Source of the DNA: Hyposmocoma kahamanoa
Lineage: Eukaryota > Arthropoda > Insecta > Lepidoptera > Cosmopterigidae
Direction: 5' to 3'
Assembly (NCBI RefSeq): GCF_003589595.1
Contig: NW_020654878.1
Location: forward strand, 896,216 to 960,215
Length of the DNA stretch: 64,000 bases
Shown: positions 33,101 to 43,300 of the stretch, in pieces
Numbering within the stretch: the first letter of the stretch is position 1
How the letters are laid out: the number at the start of each line of letters is the position of its first letter
Notes under the pieces: model-generated
Seen by the model: the letters and a program-made list of their open reading frames with translations, nothing else
Told to the model about the DNA's origin: nothing
Databases searched by the model: none
Made by a program: the position numbers and the translations under genes

Positions 33101-36076
33101 TTAAAGTGCATGTGTTGTGATTTACTGCTCTTATAGCACTGTTTGTCTAAGTTTGTTGATTGTTCGTCTTGTGAAGCGTCCACGTGTCCACAAACATGAA
33201 TGTTTTTTACTGTTGATAAGTAGGATAAATCGTAGGGCTCTTTTCGCCGCAATTTAAAATATAATAGTAGTAATAGTAGTAATAACGCACACACTCAACA
33301 TAGCCCCGCACTAGGGAAACCCTGTGTCGCGGGTGCCATGGACACAAACATAGACAACCACAAATTACACCCAAACTCACGAGAGAAATAAATGTAGGCC
33401 TTACAAATATTTCTCTTGGCCCGGGAATCGAACCTGGGACCTCTGCGTGGCAGTCCGGCATGGTAACCGTTGGGCCACGGAGGCAGTTAAAATACCATTG
33501 GACCTCGTAAATCGCTGCTTAGTAAAAAAATTTAGAAATAAATAAATCATGTAATAAGATTTTGTTTGAAAGTTTAATGTTTCTAGTTGCCATAAATCAA
33601 ATTCTAGGTTATCTCACTTCACAAGTCACATTTTTATAGAAAATATTAAGAATTGAACAGAAATTTGTAAAAGCTTTTATACTATATGAAATTATTATTC
33701 TATGAACTCTAATCCTAGTTTAAGCCTCAGATTTTGAAGAGGCGACCAGTGAATTATTGGCTCACGGAGTATTCGTATAAACATAATATTTCCGGAAAAC
33801 TCTCGCAGTATTTTTCAATTTACCATCTTTTCTGAACGACCTTAGGTATCGCCTGGCTGATCATCCGGGATCCCTTCTACAACTGGACGGCTCCAGAAGC
33901 AGCGTTCCAGTATACGTCATGGAGGGTCTTCGTAGCAGCCTGCGGGATCCCAAGTCTCCTAGTCGTGTTGCTTCTAATCCCGTTCCCAGAAAGTCCAAGA
34001 TACCTCCTCCATGCTCATAAGCCTGAAGAAGCGCTTAAGGTGTTGCGGAGGATTTTCGTCGTGAACACCAAATTGACAGAAAAGGACTTTCCGGTACGTA
34101 TTCGTCTTTAAAAAAAGGCTTGATCAAGATTCCGATTTAATTTCCGTTTGTTGAAGAACCTACTGGTGTTGGAAAATCTTTACGAAATAGAACATCAAAT
34201 CTATCTAAAAGTATTTTATACCGTATAATTTTGAACTCTTCATAGGTGGAAACGATGATTGGAGCTGACGAAGATGGAGACGAGGAAGAAATTGTAGCAG
34301 CAGACAACAATAACGAAACCAAACCACCGAGGACATTCAAGCAGAGACTGCAGGCTTTCTGGGACAGAAAGAAAATGCTGGTCTCCCCTCCTTATATTGG
34401 ACTTTTGGTGTTGTGCTGCTTTGTCGACTTTGGCCTTATGTTCAGGTAAATTAAAGGACACAACTCGAATTTTGATTACGCACCATAGAGGCTTCTAGTG
34501 AGTTGAATATCACCCAACGCATTACGTTAGGTGTCAGTTTTGTGTAAGACATTTCCATGTTCTTCAGTTTATTATATACTATCATTTTTTTGTCTTCAGT
34601 TACTACACCCTGATGATGTGGTTTCCGGACTTGTTCGAGCGATTCAGCCAGTTCACGGCATATTATAAGGACGTTCCGGCAGGCGTGTGCGAAGTCTCGG
34701 CTAACCTCACGCAAAGGGCGACCATGTCCCTTCTGAATGAGAGCCTTTTGACCACAGTACGAACTTCACTAGAAGTGGTAATGCAAATAATTAAACGTAT
34801 ATACCTTTGCTAACTATTAGTTTTCAATATCATCTACGTCTATATTGTTTTGAAACCAATTTTTTTGCGGCATCACGATATATGGGATATTAATCCAGCG
34901 TTAGCGTTATGCACGACTGAAAAACTTACATAAATTGTTTTGCAGGACCAATCATGTGTCTTGGACGACAAAGTGTACATCCACACTTTGATTGTGGCCC
35001 TAAGCTGCCTACCCACTGCGCTTTCGGTTGGCCTCTCAATCAACATCGTCGGCAAGAAGCTCATGCTAGGTAAGACAGTGTTTCCTTTGAGCGATGTAGT
35101 CGGGGCGCGTTGTTGCCGTGTTGTTTCATACTTTTATGATATTTCGACATTTTGATTACAATCAAACGATGAACACAGTATATTCTTCCTCGTGAAACTT
35201 TATTTTTGCTTACAGTGATGATGCTGACGATTTCCGGATGTGCAGCGCTAGGGCTGAACTTGGTTTACTCCTCCTTCCAAAATTTGATTCTCTCTTGCAT
35301 CTTTGAGGCCATCGTCAGCTGCACAGAGGCAGTGCTGTTCTGCGTCATTTGTGAGATCTTCCCCACTAAAGTTGCGTAAGTATTTATCCAACTGTTTAAT
35401 AAATAATGCAGTTGCAGCACACTAGATTAGAAGAGTGTGACATACAAAAGCTTGTGAAATCATTTAATTGAATCAAAGACTTTCATTCACAGGGTGCATG
35501 CAGGTTTCTATTCGACGAATTCCATCCCAGTTCTATTGAGTTAGCACTCTTCTACATTGGCCAATTGACTGTTGATGCTGCTATTCTAATAATTTCTTCC
35601 TACTCACAGAGCCACAGCGATGGCGGTAACGGTGATGTGCGGCCGCATCGGCGCAATCGTGGGCAACGTGATCTTCGGGGCATTGGTCGACGAGCACTGC
35701 GTCGTTCCCATTTATATGTTTGGCACGCTTCTTATAAGTGAGGACCTTTATATATACCTTTGCACACAAATTTTAACTGAAGTCAATGAAATCATTGTAA
35801 CATTTTCCATAAGAATCAGATTCACATAAAGCAGGATTAAGGCTCGAAAAAATTTAACCTAGTGGCTGGTAGTGGTTTAACTTCTTTGTCACGCCCAAAT
35901 GCTACTCTGCTTACAATAAACCGAATCGGAAACTACCTCTGTTTCCTCAGTTCAGAAAATGAATAGCAACAATAATTATGATGTTATTAATGCGTACCTG
36001 TTTGTTTGTTGCAGCGAGTGGTCTACTCTGCATAATTCTGCCGAAGAGCACGCGGCCCGAGCGACCGCAAATATGA
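30176..36076 (+). CDS. SV2-like MFS transporter, gene 1 (first coding exon not found)
   Basis: Coding exons: 30176-30337, 30888-31032, 31680-31819, 33846-34093, 34246-34445, 34600-34756, 34946-35069, 35216-35375, 35610-35737, 36015-36076. All introns are GT..AG and all joins keep phase, giving 508 visible residues to a TGA. The start GYGSFQWLLL and the segment VLPAAACDF then SSDKGRL match the first membrane region of synaptic-vesicle-glycoprotein-2-like carriers. The MFS loop motif WGNLADARGRKK is at 64-74 and PESPR closes TM6 at 197-201. The cytoplasmic loop after TM6 has an acidic patch (DEDGDEEE, 240-247). The extracellular loop has possible glycosylation sites N334 and N345 and cysteines 329 and 355. 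It should be a 12-TM membrane protein; substrate unknown. The first base of the opening Gly codon must come from an upstream exon. An in-frame ATG at 30121 exists without that splice but lacks the family's N-terminus. Confidence 0.85.
31230..31550 (+). mobile_element. LINE C-terminal remnant in intron 2 of gene 1
   Basis: Broken frames include a DQIGDVLKK-like stretch (31413-31440), reminiscent of the tail of some insect LINE ORF2 proteins. It is strongly decayed. Confidence 0.4.
32390..32667 (+). mobile_element. RTE-like LINE C-terminal remnant in intron 3 of gene 1
   Basis: The frame reads RINKIRNTVLRSKIRITNVG, KRIVRLKWDWAGHVCRT and, further on, REYHWPDIALNREFWKSKRQ, ending in TGA. WDWAGHVCR and the closing tryptophan-rich segment are typical of the RTE-type ORF2 C-terminus. 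The stretch between is frameshifted. Confidence 0.65.
33272..33488 (-). mobile_element. tRNA-derived SINE (Gly-like family), full length, in intron 3 of gene 1
   Basis: The reverse complement reads GCCTCCGTGGCCCAACGG, CTGCCACGCAGAGGTCCC, GGTTCGATTCCCGGGCC, then the usual body and a TTATTACTACTATTACTACT tail. Confidence 0.82.
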
Positions 36077-36099
36077 ACTACACAGCTGTATTTTGTATT

Positions 36100-36105
36100 A
36101 ATAAA
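36100..36105 (+). terminator. Polyadenylation signal of gene 1
   Basis: AATAAA lies 24 bases after the stop codon of gene 1. A very short 3' UTR is implied. Confidence 0.6.
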
Positions 36106-36129
36106 ACACGTTATCTCACAAATGCGAAA

Positions 36130-36845
36130 CTTTTATTTTAACATCATAGCAAACAGGAGCTGGCTCAACATGACCTCTGTACATAACTTTATTCTAAAAT
36201 ATTTTTTATATATGATTGGATTGGAAACCTTTTTAATTTGTCCGTCCATTATGATTGTTAACCCAACCCGCAAATAGTTAAAATTGCGTGAATAAAAGAG
36301 AATATAAGTTTAATTAGTGGTGTGTAAAATAAAATGCGAAAATATCTACAAGCAGTTGTGAGAGATCTTCACGCACAATATTTCCTTATGATTAAGTATG
36401 AGCAAAATAATGAATCTGTACAAAAAATTTATATTTCAAGGAACAGGCGTTTCTTAAATGTATACATTCTACACATTGGTAGATAAATCAGTTAATTATA
36501 CAGAAGTACACAGAAAATATATGACAACTTTAAATGCATCTACCAGTAAGAAAGATCTTGAACCACATGAATATCAAAAATGGTTAATAATGTAGTTAGT
36601 CGTTTATACAGTTGAAGTGGATGATATGGAGGGTATGGCAAAAGATAGAAATGAGCAAAAATACAGAAAGGAATTGAGAAAAAGAACAGAAATAAGCACA
36701 GTTACTTATAATGAAAAACACAGTAAAAAAATACACCACCGACAATAAAACCTGCACCTCAAATAAAGATATGACCTTAAACCGTCAGGTAGCTGACACC
36801 CGTGTCCAGCAGTGGGACGTATGACGTGTGATACCTAGAATAATT
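36130..36845. other. Intergenic DNA between the two transporter genes
   Basis: AT-rich unique-looking DNA with no exon or repeat recognised. Confidence 0.45.
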
Positions 36846-36865
36846 TCGTCGGTTCGGTTAACTCG

Positions 36866-36976
36866 ACCTCAGCTCAGTTGGAAGAGCGATGGGACGAAAT
36901 CCCGTGGTCGTAGATTCGAGTCCTGTCGGGTAGATAGGATTTTTCTTTATGTTCGATCTTTGCATTTAATCATTAC
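36866..36976 (+). mobile_element. tRNA-derived SINE with tRNA-Phe-like head
   Basis: D arm CAGCTCAGTTGGAAGAGCG; anticodon arm ATGGG-ACGAAAT-CCCGT with GAA in the loop; T arm AGATTCGAGTCC. The D and anticodon stems pair well but the acceptor stem and one T-stem pair do not. The tail TTTATGTTCGATCTTTGCAT matches the SINE family at 42385. Anticodon GAA points to a tRNA-Phe source. Confidence 0.7.
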
Positions 36977-37149
36977 AAGCACCGGCGCGCTATGATGGCC
37001 GTTTTGACAGATTACAATTAGTGAGGTAAAATCTCAATTAATTATCGAAAAGAATATAATCAAATTCGAGTCGCGCATGCGTTTTTAGATTTATAACTAG
37101 TATTGGAAGGGGTAGCTAATTAAAAGGTTTTAATGAAACAAAAATTAAA

Positions 37150-37392
37150 ATAGGAAATGAAACTATTTTTCCGGATTTAAATCGCGTATATTTGTTTTTT
37201 CAAACAAACCAACGTTTCGGGCTCTTTACAGGTCCCATGGTCACGGTTGAGTGAGGTGGTACAGTCATCACCCAGTTATGTCTAATATTAATGCAAACCA
37301 CCCTATATTTCGCTATAGATAAATAATAAATTAAAAAATAGTTTCCTTTCCTATGTGTAACAATCGCGAAAACCTAAGAACTCGATACGAAA
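37150..37392. mobile_element. Fold-back element relative
   Basis: Starts TAGGAAATGAAACTATTTTT and ends TCCTATGTGTAACAATCGCG then AAAACCTAAGAACTCGAT. The inner arms are less symmetrical than at 29446-29668 because the right arm is partly replaced. Confidence 0.6.
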
Positions 37393-37399
37393 ATAATCG

Positions 37400-38460
37400 T
37401 CATTTCGAAGCTGCTTTGTTTTGCATGAGCATTGACACGAATTTGCCGGAGGTAAAAGTGGTGCTGGCCAGCGATCCTGTAAGAGACGTTCTATTAGATT
37501 TCATTTTTTTAAATTTCAAATTTCGATAAACAAATGCTAAGTTTTCAGTATTGATAACAATGTACGTCAATTAGCTCCTTCAACGTACTTATGAATTAAT
37601 ACGAAACTTGACGAGCGGACCAACACCAAAACGGCTATCATAGCGTGCCGATATTTTAAAGCGCTCGTGTTATGGAAAATGGGAAACAATGACGGCACCA
37701 CAAACACCTAGACCTTGTTTACAAGTATAATATCCTAATGATTAGTATTGCCTAGACCCGAGACAATATAGAAACGTTAGCTTTTCTACATTGAACCGGC
37801 TGAGAATCAATGCTGGCACCTCATACACGGCGACACTATGAAAACCGATGTGCCAGCCACTCGACCACGACGAAGGTGGTCAATTATTGCTATGACTTTC
37901 ATGTGATAAAAGCACTGTCTTTAGACTTTGATCACATGTAGCTAAGGATGCGAAATAGGTACGAAAATACCCATAAAAACCTGTTTTTTACATGACATAT
38001 TTTTGGTTTTGCTTATAATATGCCTAGCACTCTCATTAAGGGCGATACAAGAGATTTTTAATATATTCAAGCCCTGTGAAGTATACCTATTACTTTTAAA
38101 AATTTCGACGAATACTAAATTTCGGTGTTAGTTATTTATTTAGCAATGCACACAATATTTACAAATAAATAAAAATGTGAACGTCATTGTATTATTTTTT
38201 ATCTGTTTGTATGAGATATTTATCAAACGTTCTTTTTTAGAGTTGCTTCGTCAACAGTGTACTGTATGAACCACTGCAGTCAGTCAGAGCCACAATTTTT
38301 TTTAGAACTGAATGTTTTGTAGTGCAATTTAAATACTATTTATTGCACTCAAGAATATACCAAAGACAGGGTACAATAGATCAGCAATCTCAGGGTACAG
38401 CAATCTTTTTCAGACAATCTCGAGGTGACAAGATAAACTTAAAAATAATATTATGTGGTC
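37400..38460. other. Intergenic DNA, nothing recognised
   Basis: No exon found. Bases 37655-37700 share GCTCGTGTTATGGAAAATGG with 21440 and 40720, part of a degraded repeat. Confidence 0.4.
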
Positions 38461-38461
38461 T

Positions 38462-38645
38462 GTGATAACGCCCGTCAGCCTGAAACTTAAGATGTCAATT
38501 CCCATGTGCCTATAATTTCACCAGCATAACCTTATCCTTCAAAACCGGAACGCAGTAACGCTCATATGATTGCTTGTCGGCAGAAATAAGTGAGGTGGCA
38601 GTATTTCCCTGGATAAACTGTTTCACAGGGAGCTCTACTGCTATT
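38462..38645 (-). repeat. Family A repeat, 5' half
   Basis: The reverse complement starts at AGCAGTAGAGCTCCCTGTGA and runs to GCTGACGGGCGTTATCA. It is diverged. Confidence 0.68.
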
Positions 38646-40200
38646 GAGAGCTCCCATATGGGAGCCTATATAGGAGACGATTTGTTTTCACGATACTTCG
38701 TTTCAGATTGATCGTAACGACGAATCGATAGTATATGTTTATGTCGTGGGAAGGAGTAACAACAAGTGACAATCGATCGAAATGAGGAACCATCTATCTT
38801 TAAGAGCGGAACTGGACTATTGCTTGCTCTATTTCCCTACATTATCAAATACCGCTTAGTGTCGATTTTATTTTTTGGTGTTTATTGAAGAAGCATTGTA
38901 CACCATTATTTTATCTACTACGTTTGCGAGATGTAACACCCAATAAAATGGTTGACAATGCCACTCGGAACTTCTAACCTGTACAAAATAGCCATTGAAA
39001 TCGTCTTTGTTTAATGATCTATTGACGGTGATGAAAATTTTGTGATTTCTTTCATCTTCATAGAAACAAAGAATTGAACTTGTAAAGCAATCACATTTAA
39101 AACGTACGGAAACCTACTACTTACGCGTGGTGCGACACGCGCTAGACCGGCGACGTGTATTATGATACGTGGCGCTTGATAAAATGTTATGATGCCATCA
39201 CATTCACAATGAAAAGACGAGGGTACAATGGCTATAAAACCATTGTACATGGTAATGTCACCACCAACCCAAAATTTATAATTGAGTCTCTAAATAGATC
39301 GTTAAAGAAATCAATTTCGAATAAACTGTAAACAAGACAAAGGATATTTGTTTTTTTTTCAAACGGTGTTTTTTCCATGGACACGACGTTTTGTTTGAAA
39401 AAACAAGTATACGCGCTTTAGATCCGAAAAAATAGTTTCATTTCCTATGATCCTATCCTACAATCGCAAAAACCTAAGAACTCGATAAGACAAAGGATGT
39501 TACATTTAAAGGAAAATGTAACCCAAGCCGCCCAAGTTCATATACGTCTGTGACTTTTGGCGACAGAAACTAAACGCATACAGACAAGCTGCATTTACGA
39601 AGTTTAAAACTATAGTGAAACAAAAAACTTTACGCTAAAGGTTTATTATTCAGCTTCTGTGTAGAGGGATGACAAAAATCCATGGCAGCCACCCGTGTAG
39701 CTCTTACATTTTGTCTCGATCAACGATATTTGAAATAAATGTTGTAAATGAGTACAAATGTGTATGTAAAAAACCATCTCTTAAAGTACTTACTCATTCT
39801 AATCCGGGAAATCTGCCTTACGAATGAGTGGTACAATGCAATCAATGTGATATTTCTAGTGCAATTACTTATACTTATTACCTATGAAATAGAGTTTATT
39901 AGATTTTGACCCAGAGCACGGTATAAAATATACAGATTAAAACTCAGCCTAAACTTACTTTCACGCACAAATAATGCCGTGACACCGCTAAAGGTAAACA
40001 CACAACACGCCCATTCCTTACTCAACAAATATTTAATGAGCGTTCGTTTCAATTATTAACAAATATCATTATTGTATTTGCCCGTTACTATTTTCGAATT
40101 ATACTGTTTACAAAAACAGATACTGTGACTGGAGGAATACCGTTGACGGAGCACAAGATGTAATCCCATGGCAAACTTTGAAGATACGGTGTCGTCTAGT
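38646..40200. other. Intergenic DNA upstream of gene 2
   Basis: Mostly unique-looking AT-rich DNA. Bases 39345-39490 carry a shortened fold-back relative (CTATGATCC...CAATCGCAAAAACCTAAGAA). No exon was found. Confidence 0.45.
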
Positions 40201-40204
40201 TGTG

Positions 40205-40237
40205 TATAAAATTATAGTTTGTTAGGTTACCTCATTT
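40205..40237 (+). promoter_or_regulatory. TATA box and initiator of gene 2
   Basis: TATAAA starts at 40205 and an arthropod-type initiator TCATTT lies at 40232-40237. Taking its A (40234) as +1 puts the TATA box at -29, the usual spacing. The start codon is 97 bases downstream. Confidence 0.6.
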
Positions 40238-40248
40238 AGTCGGCCGTA

Positions 40249-40329
40249 ATGAGAATGCCACTAGAGTGTCATAAAGTACTCGATTGCTTCGACCAGCTGG
40301 ACAATCGGTATAACACCAGTAGTTGTTAA
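40249..40329 (+). other. Upstream ORF in the gene 2 leader (26 codons)
   Basis: ATG at 40249 opens a frame (MRMPLECHKV...) that stops with TAA at 40327-40329, leaving one base before the main ATG at 40331. The upstream ATG has G at -3, a moderate context. The main ATG has A at -3 and G at +4, a strong context. If the predicted cap site is right, this ORF is the first one scanned. Confidence 0.55.
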
Positions 40330-40330
40330 G

Positions 40331-43300
40331 ATGGTGACCACACGCGACACGGAAGCTCCGGCGAATAGAGAGGAGATACCGCATGACCACCTTTTCAGAG
40401 TGACTGGTTTGTCTTCTAGCAATTTGGAGAAATTGGCACAGGGTAAGTATGTATTTTTAACCGATGTCAAAATTTCAATAAAACTTGGCAAATAGATGTG
40501 ACTCCACGAACTTTGAGGTTGGTTTTTTTTAGTACTGTGTGTGTGAGATTATGTAATCTAAGCCCTACCTACTCTACATACACTTGCCCTTACATATGAC
40601 CTCTGTGGTCGAGTTTTCATGATGTCGCCGTCTCCGGTTCGATCCCCGGCCGGGTCTAACTAACTTGTGTATATTGTCTCAGGTATGGGTGTTTGTGGTT
40701 TCCGATTTCCATAGCACACTTGTGCTATGGAAATCGGAAAAAGCACTTGCTTTAGCTACTTACTTTGGGATCTGAGCAACTTATGTGATGTCTGATATTG
40801 ATTATTATTTATTATGTAAAACTGTGTTCTAACTCTTGTATAGTATTTAATGCTGAGTGATGCTTAGAATAGAAAAGAATGCCGTTTATTCAAACCATGT
40901 TATAAACACAGTTGTTATATGAACAGCTGTATTTATACCATAACAGATAACTAGTTTGACCTTGATCCGTCTAATTGCAAGGTCATCACTTTTAGTCGCA
41001 AAAGTAACTTAGTGCATCTCAACTATTCATTCAAAACTTTAACGCGATACTGTGGTAAGGGATCTTGGTTTGCTTCATCATCATAAATTGTTATTTGCTT
41101 CGCATGTTGATGCTATTATTTCAAAAGCCTCAAAAACTCTCGGCTTTGTGATGCGTACTCAAATTCAGAGATTTTAGACAGGCCAAGACACAAAAAAATG
41201 TATAGGTACCGTTCATTTGTCCGTAGCCACCTGGAATACGCATCGCAGGCCTGGAGCCCTCAATACCTACGTGCAAAGTAGATTTATTAAGTTTTTGTGT
41301 CTTTGAACTAGGGAGCGGTACGAGTCAAATAACAATAGCCCCTACAAATACCCCTATGCTTAACTCACTTCCGTGCGTACCTCTGGCCTCGGCGAACTTT
41401 CGACGGAATGCATATCTCTTGCATGCGAGTAACAGCTTTAATGTATTATCCAAGCAGGTTGATATTGACCTTTTTAACTATATTGTTGCATCGGTAAAGC
41501 GTCTTATTAGTATGTACTATGTTTATTGGAGAGTATGTATTTATTTTATTAGTGTTGCAAATTTGTCATAGTATATCAACTAGTTACATAAATTATAATT
41601 TAAAACTCATTAATTTCAACTTAATGTGTGTAAAACTGGGGTAGACGGTCATAGTTTTTTCTAAACGCTGTCAAAATCAAATTTTAGATATTACATTGCA
41701 AATCTTTCTTTGATATTATTAAACTTTGAACAATTAACTATTAATTATTTAACAGTAAAAAGAACAAATTGTCTTGAGACCAGCCTGAAAATTGTTTTTT
41801 TTTTTTAAATTGCGATTGGCCATCTCTTCCGAGGTTTCCGGGTATGATAACCATAGGACTATGGGTAAGATTTCTAGACTTAGATAGATCTTTTATTTGG
41901 TGTTTTCTTTTCCAAGTCTTCTTTTTTCTCGTGTCGTGAAATCCTCAGTTTTCGTGAACCCAAAAGCCGCACACGACGCATTGGAGCCAGTCTTCGATGA
42001 GGGGGTTTCATAGGAGCAGCAACTTTAATAGCTATCGAGTTCTTACGTTTTCGCTATTGTTACACTTATGAAATGAAACTATTTTTCCGGATTTGAATCG
42101 CATTTTTCAAGCACACCAACGTTTTGGGCCGTTTACAAGTATTGAGACATTTCCTAAGCATTAATGGCTGCTTTTAATGCTTCTTCAGTGCAATTCCCTC
42201 TCATTGCGGCTACCTTTATTTTGTATTTAGTAGGCCTATCAAACAAGTTCAAAAATAAATAGTTATTCATTTTCGCCATCTATGACAAATCTATGATATT
42301 TTATCTATCTATCAGCCACGGCTAGAGATGTCGCTATTCATTGTATTTAAATTTTTATTGAATTGATATTCAATTATTTTATAATTAGTCGTTGAAAAAC
42401 TAAATACAAAGATACGACGCAAGCACATAGAAAAATTCGTGAGGTCCGCTGGTTCGTTCCGTGTCTTAGTTGGTATAGCGTCTGGCACGGTATGCTAGAA
42501 GACGTCGGTTCGAATCCGGCCGGATCGAAGGGATTTTTTCTGAGAGTTCGATCTTTGTATTAATAATTATAACAAACCAGTGGAGTAATTTCACGTAAAA
42601 ATAATTTTTAAATTTTAACCGTCGACTATGTATCAATTTCAGAACCCCCAGCAGACTTCGAAACCGCGATAGCAGCAACAGGCTATGGTTGCTTCAACAT
42701 CGTGCTAATGCTGGCCTCCTTACCCGCCTTCTGGAGCGCCGTATCTGTCACCAGCTCTGTCAGCTACATCTTCACCAGAGCCCAGTGCGATATGCAACTC
42801 AGCTTGCTTGACATGGGCACTGTTAACGCTATCACCTACGGAGGTCAGTTCCTACATTTTTTGGTCAGTTAATAACGCTTAAAATCATTTTTAATGGGAA
42901 TGTCTATCTATACTCGGACAGCACTCCGCTCGACGTCAAGGGACACCAAAGTGAAAATTTTATATTGTCGAAGAAGCAATCATTGAGAAAGACTCGACCC
43001 AATGGGGATTTGTGATTTGATGTTATTATTGTACATACTCAGGATGTTGGCTCTTCATATATCCTTTAAGGCTGCAAATCAGTATGAAGGCCTGTCCGCA
43101 TATATGACATCTATATCTTCTATCATTTGTATATATCCTCGTGCCTCCAAAATACTGCCATCTTACGTTACCTATTTCTGCCGCCAAACAGTAATGGAAG
43201 CATTATTTCGTTCCAGTTTTGAAGGGCAAGTATGCTGGTGAAATTACAGACAAATAGTGCTTGTCAAAATATGCCTCAGGGTGACAGGAGCAGTGGCAAA

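Noticed and set aside
36866..36940. Functional tRNA-Phe gene
   Set aside because: D and anticodon arms pair, but the acceptor stem does not, and a SINE tail follows.
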